A stretch of 64,000 bases of DNA from Lutispora saccharofermentans. GTDB lineage: Bacteria; Bacillota; Clostridia; Lutisporales; Lutisporaceae. This document shows positions 8,274 to 16,484 of this stretch, piece by piece. The stretch lies in the NCBI RefSeq assembly GCF_024363565.1, contig NZ_JAJEKE010000002.1, positions 408,926 through 472,925 on the forward strand. Direction: 5' to 3'. Within the stretch, counting starts at the first letter, position 1. Each line of letters starts with the position of its first letter. Made by a program: the position numbers and the translations under genes. The notes below the pieces were generated by a model that had not been told where the DNA came from, did no database searches, and saw nothing but the letters and a program-made list of their open reading frames with translations.

Positions 8274-9653
8274 ATGGTAGATTTAGTTATAAAGAATGCT
8301 CATGTTGTTACGCCTGCCAATATTTTTTTGGGCGGAGTAGCAATAGAGAATGGTAAAATAGCAGCTGTTGCTTCTGACGGTTCCTTGCCGGAGGCAAAAG
8401 AAGTCATTGACGGAAAAGGAAATTACCTCATACCGGGAGGCGTGGACCCTCATGTTCATATACGTTTCCCTGGAGGAGCCCACAGGGAGAATTTCAAAAC
8501 CGGCACTGAAGCCGCGGCAGCAGGTGGTATAACCACCATAATAGAGCATCCCATCTCAAATCCCCCTCAGTATTCGGTTGAGATCCTGAATAGAAGAGTT
8601 GAGGCTGTTAAAGAGCAGGCTATTGTGGATGTAGCCTTTTTAGGTGCGGCAGGAGGCGGCCATTTAGATAAGATCGGTGAAATAGGCAAAGCCGGTATAG
8701 TCGGCTATAAAACCTTCCTCCATGATGCACCTGAAGGAAGGACAAGCGAATTTGAGGGCCTTACGAGCAAGAATAATTTTGAACTCAATGAAGTATTAAA
8801 GGAAATAAAAAAGACATCACTTTTAGCATCTGCTCATGCGGAAGATAATGATCTGGTTTCCGGAGGTATTGCTAAACTTAGAAAAGAAGGAAAAACATAT
8901 CCAAAGGCACACTGTGAATCCCGCCCTGCTATCGTTGAGGTGCTTGCTGTTGAAAGACTTATAAGGCTTGCAAAAGAAAACGGGACAAGATTATACCTTG
9001 TTCATATGTCAACTCCGGAAGCAGTTGAGTTAGCTAAGAGAGCAAGACAGGAAGGCCAGGAAATTTATATTGAGACATGTCCTCATTATTTATATCTTGC
9101 TGACGACGCTCTCGATAAGTTTGGCACCTATGCAAAATGCAATCCTGCATTGAGAGACAAGGATCGAGTTGCCAAGATGTGGGATTATATCAAAGACGGA
9201 ACAATCGATACAATAGGCAGCGACCATGCTCCATATACGGTTGAAGAGAAGGAGAAGAAAAAGGAAGATATATTTGTGGCACCTTCCGGTTTCCCCGGGA
9301 TTGAAACGAGCATGCCCCTTATGTTTACGGCAGCAAAAGAAAACAAAATATCCATTGATAGAGCGGTCAAGCTTTTATCTACCAATCCAAGTAAAATATT
9401 TGGATTGTATCCTAAAAAGGGTGCAATATGCCCTGGAGCGGATGCAGACCTTGTGCTGATCGATCCTGATGAAGGATATACGATTCATGCAGGCGAAATG
9501 TTTACCAAAGCCCGTGATGTTGCAAAGGTATTTGAAGGAAAGCGCGTATACGGAAAAATAAAGAAAACCATACTTAGAGGCAAGGTTGTTTTCGATGAAG
9601 GCAAGATACTTGCAAAACCCGGATATGGCCAATGGGTGGTGCCGGTTAAATAA
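8274..9653 (+). CDS. Cyclic amidohydrolase (dihydropyrimidinase/allantoinase/hydantoinase type)
   Basis: A 459-residue metal-dependent hydrolase of the amidohydrolase superfamily, cutting a cyclic amide bond. All metal ligands are visible: His60 and His62 (DPHVHIRF), carboxylated Lys146 (GYKTF), His188 (SAHAED), His244 (LVHMST) and Asp317 (GSDHAPY). The binuclear site is therefore intact. The GSDHAPYTVEEKEKK segment resembles allantoinases and dihydroorotases more than classical D-hydantoinases. AAGGAG precedes ATG 8274. It lies between the hydroxylases and an M20 amidohydrolase, so it is the likely ring-opening step of the pathway. The exact ring cannot be told from sequence. Confidence 0.88.
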   Translation: MVDLVIKNAHVVTPANIFLGGVAIENGKIAAVASDGSLPEAKEVIDGKGNYLIPGGVDPHVHIRFPGGAHRENFKTGTEAAAAGGITTIIEHPISNPPQYSVEILNRRVEAVKEQAIVDVAFLGAAGGGHLDKIGEIGKAGIVGYKTFLHDAPEGRTSEFEGLTSKNNFELNEVLKEIKKTSLLASAHAEDNDLVSGGIAKLRKEGKTYPKAHCESRPAIVEVLAVERLIRLAKENGTRLYLVHMSTPEAVELAKRARQEGQEIYIETCPHYLYLADDALDKFGTYAKCNPALRDKDRVAKMWDYIKDGTIDTIGSDHAPYTVEEKEKKKEDIFVAPSGFPGIETSMPLMFTAAKENKISIDRAVKLLSTNPSKIFGLYPKKGAICPGADADLVLIDPDEGYTIHAGEMFTKARDVAKVFEGKRVYGKIKKTILRGKVVFDEGKILAKPGYGQWVVPVK

Positions 9654-9689
9654 AAGCATTAGGATATATGCTATTGGGAGGTTTACGAT

Positions 9690-10886
9690 ATGATCAAGAT
9701 CAATGGGGCCCGACTTATAGAAGATCTCGAAAATCAAGGGAAAATAGGCTGGAAGAAAGGCGAGGGCCTTTTTAGAGAAGCATATTCGGAGGACTACATA
9801 AAAGTCAGAGATTATGTTGAGCGAAGGATGAAGGAAGCAGGTCTAAAAACCCGCGTGGATACTGTAGGAAATATCTTCGGCAGATTGGAAGGAAGAGATT
9901 CAAAGGCGAAGACTATCCTGACCGGTTCACATCTTGATGCAGTCAAGGCCGGAGGGATGCTTGACGGTGCATATGGTGTTATAGCCGGTCTCGAAGCCCT
10001 TAGAACCTTAAAAGAATCGGGAGTGCAGCCCAGGCATTCTATAGAAGCAGTCGGGTTTATAGCAGAAGAAGGCGGACCGTTAGGCGGGACATATGGAAGC
10101 AGAGCGTTTACAGGTCAGATGGAAACGCCCCCGTCGGACGAAGTTCTGGAGAGTTATGGTATGAAAAAAAAGGATATTGCCGATGCAAGGGCAGATATTG
10201 AAAGCTATGCAGCATTTATGGAGCTTCATATAGAGCAGGGACCTGTTCTCTGGCGCAAAAAAATCCCTATAGGAATACCCACTGCCATTGTGGGAATAAC
10301 CAGGTATAAGGGCTGCGTATCGGGGGAAGCCAATCATGCCGGCACAACTCCAATGCTGGAACGCAAGGATGCGGTATATCAAACTGTTGTACTCCTTCAT
10401 GAGTGGCTTGAATATATGAGGGCCCAGGAAAATATGGTCTGCAATATTGGATATATTGATGTAGAGCCCGGTCAGATAGGAATAGTTCCCGGCGAAACCA
10501 GGTTTGGAATAGAGATACGTTCAACAGAAAAGGAAAATACACATAATGCTGTAAATAAATTAAAGGAGATATTCTCAAAAGCCGAGATATGCACAGCTAA
10601 TGTTGAACTCTGGGTTGATAAACCTCCTGTCAAGCTTGATGAAAAAGTCATTGATGCTATAGAAGGAGTAAGCCGTGAGCTTGATATAGAGTGCATGAGG
10701 ATGCCGAGCGGGGCTTCCCATGACGCAAGCCCTCTTGCCCGCGTAATGCCTGCAGGCATGATATTCGTTCCGAGCATAAATGGCATAAGCCATAACAAAG
10801 AAGAATCTACTGAAAAAGAAGATCTGATAAAAGGAGCTGCTGTTCTTGCCAACACATTGCTGAAGCTGGATACGATTTTGGCATAA
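9690..10886 (+). CDS. M20-family amidohydrolase (N-carbamoyl amino acid / allantoate / ureido type)
   Basis: A 398-residue binuclear-zinc amidase of the hydantoinase/carbamoylase branch of peptidase family M20. Visible motifs are GSHLDAVKAGGMLDGAYG, AEEGGPLGG, ELHIEQGPVLW, the dimerisation-domain motif GEANHAGTTP, and SGASHDAS with the late metal His. Length is typical (about 400-420). GGGAGG precedes ATG. Family members hydrolyse N-carbamoyl amino acids, ureidopropionate or allantoate to release CO2 and ammonia. This fits as the step after ring opening by the gene at 8274. Its TAA overlaps the next ATG (TAATG), coupling it to the ModE-type regulator. Confidence 0.9.
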   Translation: MIKINGARLIEDLENQGKIGWKKGEGLFREAYSEDYIKVRDYVERRMKEAGLKTRVDTVGNIFGRLEGRDSKAKTILTGSHLDAVKAGGMLDGAYGVIAGLEALRTLKESGVQPRHSIEAVGFIAEEGGPLGGTYGSRAFTGQMETPPSDEVLESYGMKKKDIADARADIESYAAFMELHIEQGPVLWRKKIPIGIPTAIVGITRYKGCVSGEANHAGTTPMLERKDAVYQTVVLLHEWLEYMRAQENMVCNIGYIDVEPGQIGIVPGETRFGIEIRSTEKENTHNAVNKLKEIFSKAEICTANVELWVDKPPVKLDEKVIDAIEGVSRELDIECMRMPSGASHDASPLARVMPAGMIFVPSINGISHNKEESTEKEDLIKGAAVLANTLLKLDTILA

Positions 10887-11224
10887 TGAAGCTTGAGAGT
10901 CGTTTCTGGCTGGAAGAGGACGGCGTGAAGGTGTTTGGGAAGGGGCCTCTGATACTTCTTGAAGCAGTAGATAAGCTGGGTACCCTCAATAAGGCTGCAA
11001 ATAAGCTTGATATGTCCTACAGCAAGGCATGGTCCATGATAAAAAGAGCGGAGGCTAAATTGGGCTTTTCGCTTCTTGAACGACACACCGGAGGCATAGA
11101 AGGCGGTGGGTCTGACTTAACACCTGAAGCCAGAGCCTTGATCAAAAGCTATAGGAATTTTTGCAAAGAAGCCGATAACATTTTGGATGAACTGTATAAT
11201 AAGCATTTTGAAAATGGGTTTTAA
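10886..11224 (+). CDS. ModE-type DNA-binding protein lacking molybdate-binding domains
   Basis: A 112-residue protein matching only the N-terminal winged-helix dimerisation domain of ModE. The recognition region reads LNKAANKLDMSYSKAWSMIK, followed by the wing (SLLERHTGGIEGGGSDLTPEA) and a C-terminal helix for dimer contact. Full-length ModE is about 260 residues with two Mop-type molybdate domains, which are absent. It starts on the last base of the upstream stop. Two ModE-box-like palindromes lie downstream at 11235 and 15138, so it plausibly controls the third hydroxylase and the importer operon. How it senses molybdate without a Mop domain is unclear. Confidence 0.85.
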   Translation: MKLESRFWLEEDGVKVFGKGPLILLEAVDKLGTLNKAANKLDMSYSKAWSMIKRAEAKLGFSLLERHTGGIEGGGSDLTPEARALIKSYRNFCKEADNILDELYNKHFENGF

Positions 11225-11234
11225 TTTTTGCTGT

Positions 11235-11258
11235 CGTTATTTTATTTAAAAGATAACG
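11235..11258. promoter_or_regulatory. ModE-box-like palindrome CGTTAT-N12-ATAACG
   Basis: A 24-bp palindrome of CGTTAT, twelve bases and ATAACG lies 38 bp before the hydroxylase start at 11296. The same half sites with the same spacing recur at 15138-15161. The E. coli ModE operator, as I recall it, is also built on CG.TATATA arms with similar centre spacing. It is probably the operator of the regulator encoded just upstream. A clear -10/-35 pair could not be assigned here. Confidence 0.65.
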
Positions 11259-11295
11259 GGGATCGGAATAGGGAAATTAATAAGGAGTGAGTCTG

Positions 11296-11805
11296 GTGGG
11301 CAATCAAACATCCCATATCCATATATATATTAATGGAAAAGAGTATGAGTCGGATATATCGCCTAATTTGACGCTTTTAGATTTTTTAAGGGAAAATATC
11401 GGACTCAAGGGAACAAAGAAAGGCTGCGACAGCGGCCATTGCGGTGCGTGTACCGTATTGCTCGATGGAAAGCCTGTAAATTCCTGCATGCTTTTGGCCG
11501 TGCAGGCCGATGACAAGAGGGTAACCACAATAGAAGGACTGAATGGAGGGGGAAAGCTTCACCCTATCCAGCAAGCCTTTATAGAAGAAAATGCAGTTCA
11601 ATGCGGATTTTGTACACCCGGCATGATCATGTCTGCAAAAGGCTTGCTGGACAAGAACTCTAATCCTACTGATTTACAGATAAAAGAAGCTCTTTCGGGA
11701 AACCTCTGCAGATGTACCGGATATACAAAGATAATAAAAGCAGTAAAAAATGCAGCAGATAAACTCAATAATGAAGAGAAGCATTCTAAATTGGAGGAAA
11801 AGTAA
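11296..11805 (+). CDS. Third molybdenum hydroxylase, small [2Fe-2S] subunit
   Basis: A 169-residue iron-sulfur subunit with motifs CDSGHCGACTV, NSCML, CGFCTPGM and CRCTGY, giving eight cluster cysteines. I choose GTG 11296 because AAGGAG at 11282-11287 is 8 bases upstream; an in-frame GTG at 11287 overlaps that site. It opens a three-gene operon (small, large, FAD/Fe-S), the complete set for one enzyme. A palindromic operator lies 38 bp before it. The C-terminal tail is charged and variable, as is usual in the family. Confidence 0.92.
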   Translation: MGNQTSHIHIYINGKEYESDISPNLTLLDFLRENIGLKGTKKGCDSGHCGACTVLLDGKPVNSCMLLAVQADDKRVTTIEGLNGGGKLHPIQQAFIEENAVQCGFCTPGMIMSAKGLLDKNSNPTDLQIKEALSGNLCRCTGYTKIIKAVKNAADKLNNEEKHSKLEEK

Positions 11806-11806
11806 T

Positions 11807-14071
11807 ATGGATGATTTTAAAGTCGTGGGCAAGTCACATCCGAGGCTTGAATCTGCAGCGAAGGTTACAGGTCAAGCAAAATATGTAGATGATTATGTCC
11901 TGCCTCATATGGTGTATGGCATGATCTTGAGAAGCCCTTATGCCCACGCCAGAGTGAAAAGCATTGATAAAACCAGGGCGGAAAAGGTTCCTGGAGTGCT
12001 GAAGGTGCTTCTTCCTGAGGATATGCCGGACAAGCTGTTCAACTGTTCAGGCAATCCTCCCTCTCCCTTATTGATAGAGGATGAAAGGATATTAACGGAT
12101 CACCCGTTGTACATGGGAGATCGGATAGCTGCAGTCGCTGCAGTTACAAAAGAAGCATGCAGAGAAGCCCTGGATGAATTGATTATAGAATATGAGGAGC
12201 TGCCTGCATTATTTGATGTTGATGATGCTTTGAAAGAAGATGCGCCGCTGCTGCATCCGGAAATAAGCGGCAGCAATGTCGTGAAAAAGATAGAAGCTGA
12301 GCAAGGGGATGTAGATAAAGGCTTTGAAGAATCGGACTATGTTTTTGAAGATACATATTATACACCTATGATACAAAATGTTTCTATGGAGCCGAATAGC
12401 TGCATCTGCGATTATACCTTTGAAGGGAAGCTGAACATAATTAGCACTTCCCAAACCCCTTTTCAAGAAAGACGAGTATTGGCAAAGCTAATGGGCATGG
12501 CTGAAAACGATGTAAGGATAACGAAGCCTATGATGGGAGGCGGCTTTGGCGAGAGGCAGCAGCTGCACAACCAGCATGTAGGTGCCATACTCTCAAAGTC
12601 TGTCGGAAGGCCCGTTAAGATTATAAATACGAGAGAAGAACAAATGTATGCTTCGGTGGTAAGACATAGTGCAAGGATAACCCTGAAGATAGGTGTATCA
12701 AAGGATGGCTATATCAAGGCATTAAAGGCCAAAGCCTATTATAATACGGGAGCATATACGACCCATGGGCCGACAGTAGTCGCGGCAGGGAGCAGAAAGG
12801 TGAACTACAGGATACCCAACTATCTCTTCGAGGGCTACTGTGTCTATACTAATTCACCCGTGAGCGGAGCGGTAAGGGGATATGGAAATCCTCAGATGAC
12901 CTTTGCACGAGAAGTGATGCTCAATACAATAGCGAAAAAGCTGAATATGGACCCTATAGAATTCAAAATGAAAAATCATGTGAGGGTCGGAGATAAGCTT
13001 CCGGCCGCATCAGCCCCTCTTCTCAGCTGTGCTGTTGAAGAATGCTTAAATAAAGGGGAAGAAATAAGAAGGAGAATAGACGAAGAAGAGGCGAGGAATA
13101 GCTCAAACAATGATACTGACATAAAAGAAGCTTGGGGCACGGCTTTTTGCTGCCATACCTCCGGACCATCCTCAAAGGAAGGCATGAGCTCCAGTGTGGT
13201 ATTGATAAATGATGACGGTACGGCCAATTTGCTTATGGGCTCTGCCGATATAGGGCAGGGAAGCGAGACCATACTTGGCCAAATCGCGGCAGAAGGGCTG
13301 GGGATTGACCTTAAGGATATAACCATAACAGCTGCCGATACTAAATTCACTCCATATGATACAGGTACCTTTGCCAGCAGCCAGACATACGTGGGGGGCA
13401 ACGCTGTATTTCTGGCTGTTAAGGATGCAAGGGAAAGAATAATGAAGGCATTGGCGAGAATATATGAAACTGTTGGAGATGATATCGTATTTGAGAATGG
13501 CAGATTTGTTGTCAAGAGCCCTGATAAAAATTGTGAGTTAACTTTTAAAGAAGCTGTATCAAAGGTAACCTTTGGGCAAAAAGGGGTGATCATAACCGGA
13601 AGCTCCAGCTATAAAGCTGAGGAGGCCCCGCCGCCTTTTGCGATTTGTTGGGCTAAGGTCGCTGTTGATATGATTACGGGCAGTGTTCAACTAAAGCATA
13701 TAATCGAAGCAGTGGACGTGGGCAAAGCAATAAATCCCGAGTTTGTGGAAGGGCAGGTACAGGGCGGGGTAAGCATGGGCATAGGCTATGCTATGATGGA
13801 ACAGATCGAAATTGATAAAAAGACCAAAAAAGTCCTATCCTCAGACCTTATCAATTATGAAGTTCCTCTAACCCTTGACATGCCGGAAATCCATGTGTAT
13901 ATTGCCGACGGATATGAACCTACCGGACCCTTTGGAGCCAAGAGCGTGGGAGAATTGGCCACTGTTCCGGTTGCTGCGGCAATAGCAATTGCGATATCCA
14001 ATGCTGCCGGGGAAGAAATAAAGAAGATCCCTATAACTCACTCATACATTGCCAAAGGCTTGAGAGCATAA
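11807..14071 (+). CDS. Third molybdenum hydroxylase, large Mo-molybdopterin subunit
   Basis: A 754-residue catalytic subunit. The ATG at 11807 follows TTGGAGGAAAAG and lies one base after the previous stop; the frame is open further upstream to 11750. Motifs include GGGFGERQQ, TSQTPFQERR, GAVRGYGNPQ, GSADIGQGSET and the C-terminal GAKSVGELATVPVAAA with the catalytic Glu. It is closer in these motifs to the enzyme at 3064 than to the one at 5415. Together with the four-cysteine FAD subunit next door, it resembles the 4-hydroxybenzoyl-CoA reductase type, which removes a phenolic hydroxyl reductively. Whether this enzyme oxidises or reduces its substrate is not decided by sequence. Confidence 0.92.
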   Translation: MDDFKVVGKSHPRLESAAKVTGQAKYVDDYVLPHMVYGMILRSPYAHARVKSIDKTRAEKVPGVLKVLLPEDMPDKLFNCSGNPPSPLLIEDERILTDHPLYMGDRIAAVAAVTKEACREALDELIIEYEELPALFDVDDALKEDAPLLHPEISGSNVVKKIEAEQGDVDKGFEESDYVFEDTYYTPMIQNVSMEPNSCICDYTFEGKLNIISTSQTPFQERRVLAKLMGMAENDVRITKPMMGGGFGERQQLHNQHVGAILSKSVGRPVKIINTREEQMYASVVRHSARITLKIGVSKDGYIKALKAKAYYNTGAYTTHGPTVVAAGSRKVNYRIPNYLFEGYCVYTNSPVSGAVRGYGNPQMTFAREVMLNTIAKKLNMDPIEFKMKNHVRVGDKLPAASAPLLSCAVEECLNKGEEIRRRIDEEEARNSSNNDTDIKEAWGTAFCCHTSGPSSKEGMSSSVVLINDDGTANLLMGSADIGQGSETILGQIAAEGLGIDLKDITITAADTKFTPYDTGTFASSQTYVGGNAVFLAVKDARERIMKALARIYETVGDDIVFENGRFVVKSPDKNCELTFKEAVSKVTFGQKGVIITGSSSYKAEEAPPPFAICWAKVAVDMITGSVQLKHIIEAVDVGKAINPEFVEGQVQGGVSMGIGYAMMEQIEIDKKTKKVLSSDLINYEVPLTLDMPEIHVYIADGYEPTGPFGAKSVGELATVPVAAAIAIAISNAAGEEIKKIPITHSYIAKGLRA

Positions 14072-14101
14072 AAAACATAAAACAACAGAGGTGATCCTAT
14101 T

Positions 14102-15100
14102 ATGATAAAATCCGGTTTTGAATATCTTGTTCCTGAATCCCTTTCCGATGCTTATGATTTCAAAAAAAAGCATGAAGAAGCTGCTTACATTGGGGGAGGG
14201 ACAGATTATATACCTTTATTGAAGTACGATCTGAAAAAACCTGAGACGATTATAAGTCTGGGAAAAATAATGGAATTAAAAAAGATAGAAGCGGATGAAA
14301 AAGGGATGTTTATAGGTTCGATGGTTACCTTGGAAGAGATCCATGAAAACAGATTTGTCATAGATTCCTTTCAATCATTGGCACGGGCTGCCCAAAGTGT
14401 TGCTTCTCCGCAGATACGAAACATGGGAACTATAGGAGGCAATATACTTCAAGATAGGAGATGCATGTATTTCAATCAATCGGAAGATTGGAGGAGCAAT
14501 CTGGCATCATGCTTTAAAATAGGCGGGAGCATATGTCATCAAGCTCCTAAATCCGAGGTTTGCAGGGCGTTATATTATTCGGATATAGCTCCTGTGCTGT
14601 TGAGCCTGGATGCCGAAGCAGAAATTTATGACGGAGAATTGATAAGAATGCCTGTCAGCCATCTTATCAAAAGCCATATTGAAAGAAACGGAAGGATAAA
14701 AACCAATGATTTTATTTTAAAGGGCTTTTATATTCCTTATTTACCTGAAGACTCCTGGGCGAAATTTGGGAAATACAGCTTAAGGGCTTCAATAGACTTC
14801 CCTGCTATGAATATAGCAGCCAGATATTCTAAGCGTGAAGAGAGTTGTATTGTCAGGATAATAGCAGGAGCCGTATCCCCTGTTCCAATAGAATTGAATG
14901 ATATTGAGAGCATGATAGTCAACCATCTTGATAAGCTGGAAGAATATAAGAAGGATATCGTTGAAGGTGCACTTTCGGAACTGACAAAAAAAAGCTGTCT
15001 GATAAGAGAAACTGGGATATCCATAAATGCAAAAAGGAATGCTTTTAAAAATATTTTACGAATGACAGATGGTTTAATTTCTGCGATCATAAAAAAATAA
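14102..15100 (+). CDS. Third molybdenum hydroxylase, FAD subunit with extra four-cysteine insert
   Basis: A 332-residue FAD subunit, about 40 residues longer than the copies at 795 and 1690. Flavin motifs are GGGTDYIP near residue 31 and TIGGNI at 110-115. An insert follows directly, with Cys121, Cys137, Cys145 and Cys154 spaced 16, 8 and 9. In the beta subunit of Thauera 4-hydroxybenzoyl-CoA reductase the extra [4Fe-4S] cluster is held, as I recall, by Cys122, 138, 146 and 155, which is the same spacing. A low-potential [4Fe-4S] cluster is therefore predicted. The gene ends the operon; an operator-promoter for the next unit follows 29 bp later. Confidence 0.92.
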   Translation: MIKSGFEYLVPESLSDAYDFKKKHEEAAYIGGGTDYIPLLKYDLKKPETIISLGKIMELKKIEADEKGMFIGSMVTLEEIHENRFVIDSFQSLARAAQSVASPQIRNMGTIGGNILQDRRCMYFNQSEDWRSNLASCFKIGGSICHQAPKSEVCRALYYSDIAPVLLSLDAEAEIYDGELIRMPVSHLIKSHIERNGRIKTNDFILKGFYIPYLPEDSWAKFGKYSLRASIDFPAMNIAARYSKREESCIVRIIAGAVSPVPIELNDIESMIVNHLDKLEEYKKDIVEGALSELTKKSCLIRETGISINAKRNAFKNILRMTDGLISAIIKK

Positions 15101-15128
15101 TTGATGCCGTTTAAAGGTTTACAAAGTT

Positions 15129-15161
15129 TTGACATTGCGTTATACTTTTGTTAGTATAACG
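15129..15161 (+). promoter_or_regulatory. Promoter overlapped by a second ModE-box-like palindrome
   Basis: TTGACA at 15129-15134, a 17-bp spacer and TAGTAT at 15152-15157 form a good sigma-A promoter. The palindrome CGTTAT-N12-ATAACG at 15138-15161 covers the spacer and -10. The full arms are GCGTTATAC and GTATAACGC, a perfect 9-bp inverted repeat with an 8-base centre. An operator on top of the promoter suggests repression, as for E. coli modABC when molybdate is plentiful. It drives the NTPase, methyltransferase and ABC importer genes. Confidence 0.7.
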
Positions 15162-15187
15162 CAGCATTATTTGACTCAGGAGGATAA

Positions 15188-15724
15188 ATGTTGAAGAACA
15201 TATTTTTAACGGGCAGCATACATATCGGCAAAACTACAGCATTGAATGCTTATTTAAGCAGCTTTAGGGGAACTGTTGGAGGATTCAGCACATTTCGCAT
15301 GACCCATGACGATAAGGTTATCGGTTTTTCAATGAAGCCTTTAAATGCCAGGGGTACTGTCATGCCCGCATATATTGCAAGACAGGATGAAAAAGGCAAC
15401 TGGATACCTATGCCGGATACCTTCAATGATATGGGTGTCCATATATTAAAAAAAGCTTTAGAGGATAAGGTTGATCTTATCATAATGGATGAATTAGGTT
15501 TTTTTGAGGAACATGCCTATCCCTTTCAGAAAGCGGTCTTTGAATGCTTGGACTCGCACATACCTGTATTGGGAGTTATTAAAACAGTATCATCAGGCTT
15601 CTTAAATGATTTAAGGAAAAGAAAAGATATACAAATACTTGAAATGACAAAAGAAAACAGGGATGAAATACCGAATAAAATTTTAAAATTGTTAGGATAT
15701 GACGGATATGTTTGTGTGGAATGA
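15188..15724 (+). CDS. THEP1-like P-loop nucleoside triphosphatase
   Basis: A 178-residue P-loop protein resembling the NTPase_1 (THEP1/DUF265) family of about 175 residues. The Walker A motif is GSIHIGKTT at residues 8-16 and the Walker B region is VDLIIMDELGFFE around residue 97. The substrate in vivo is unknown; characterised members hydrolyse NTPs slowly. An AGGAGG site precedes ATG. It is first in the operon that leads to the importer and lies under the ModE-like operator, so a role linked to molybdenum enzymes or cofactor is an inference from context. The next gene overlaps its 3' end by 26 bp. Confidence 0.75.
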   Translation: MLKNIFLTGSIHIGKTTALNAYLSSFRGTVGGFSTFRMTHDDKVIGFSMKPLNARGTVMPAYIARQDEKGNWIPMPDTFNDMGVHILKKALEDKVDLIIMDELGFFEEHAYPFQKAVFECLDSHIPVLGVIKTVSSGFLNDLRKRKDIQILEMTKENRDEIPNKILKLLGYDGYVCVE

Positions 15725-16463
15725 ATATAAAATAAAATGGTTTGAGAAGGCAGCCTATTTGACGGATTTCTATGAAGGCATAGCGGAAAAGTGCGATGAG
15801 AGAGGCCTTGTAAACAAGAACTCGGATGTATTGGATGTGGGATGCGGCTTAGGCTATCTGTCCATGGCCTTATCCCCTTATGTAAACTCTGTTACGTCTT
15901 TGGATATCAGTGAAGAAGCCATTGGATTCCTGAATAAAAAATGCGATGAAAAAAAGATGAGCAATATAAAGCCTATAGCCTGCGATTGGAAAAAACACAA
16001 GCCGGAAAAAATATATGATGCAGTTTTTATATGCTATTGCGGCGGCTTTGGCACAGAGGAATTTTTTAAATTGGCCGGGCTTAGCAGTAAGTATGTAGTA
16101 GGTATTATCCCTAATAGCTCATTTGGAGATAATTTTGGCATAAACCGGTTTTTTGAGCCGGTTAAGACCTATACGAGGAGAGAAAACTTAAACAGCGTAT
16201 CTAACTTTTTTGAACAAAACAATATCATATTTGGCAATATTGAGCATAACTGCGAATTTGGCCAGCCTATGGACAGCATGGAAGAATACAAAAGCTTTAT
16301 GGAGCATTACTTTGATATAAAAGATGATGCTTTGTTGAAAAAGCATTCTGAAGCTTGTCTGAAGAAAAAAGGAAAGGCCTACTATCTTCCTAATATTAAA
16401 CGCAGCAATATAATAATAGTCGAAAACGGCTTATGCTCTGGCAATCATAAAGCTTTTCAGTGA
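15699..16463 (+). CDS. SAM-dependent methyltransferase, class I
   Basis: A 254-residue Rossmann-type methyltransferase. Motif I is VLDVGCGLGYLS near residue 45, with an acidic residue in SLDISEEA ending strand 2. The start is uncertain: ATG 15699 overlaps the NTPase gene by 26 bp and ATG 15708 by 17 bp, and neither has a strong ribosome site. The acceptor substrate is not recognisable. The overlap with the NTPase and the following importer genes place it in the molybdate-linked operon. It could act on an imported chelator or a cofactor, but nothing in the sequence shows this. Confidence 0.75.
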   Translation: MTDMFVWNEYKIKWFEKAAYLTDFYEGIAEKCDERGLVNKNSDVLDVGCGLGYLSMALSPYVNSVTSLDISEEAIGFLNKKCDEKKMSNIKPIACDWKKHKPEKIYDAVFICYCGGFGTEEFFKLAGLSSKYVVGIIPNSSFGDNFGINRFFEPVKTYTRRENLNSVSNFFEQNNIIFGNIEHNCEFGQPMDSMEEYKSFMEHYFDIKDDALLKKHSEACLKKKGKAYYLPNIKRSNIIIVENGLCSGNHKAFQ

Positions 16464-16484
16464 AAATGGCTAAAGGAGTATAGT

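Noticed and set aside
10472..11086. 204-codon open frame on the minus strand
   Set aside because: Antisense across the M20 hydrolase and ModE-type genes, both of which are clearly real.
12976..13593. 205-codon open frame on the minus strand
   Set aside because: It lies wholly inside the third hydroxylase large-subunit gene, mirrors its codon pattern, has no ribosome site and no recognisable motif.
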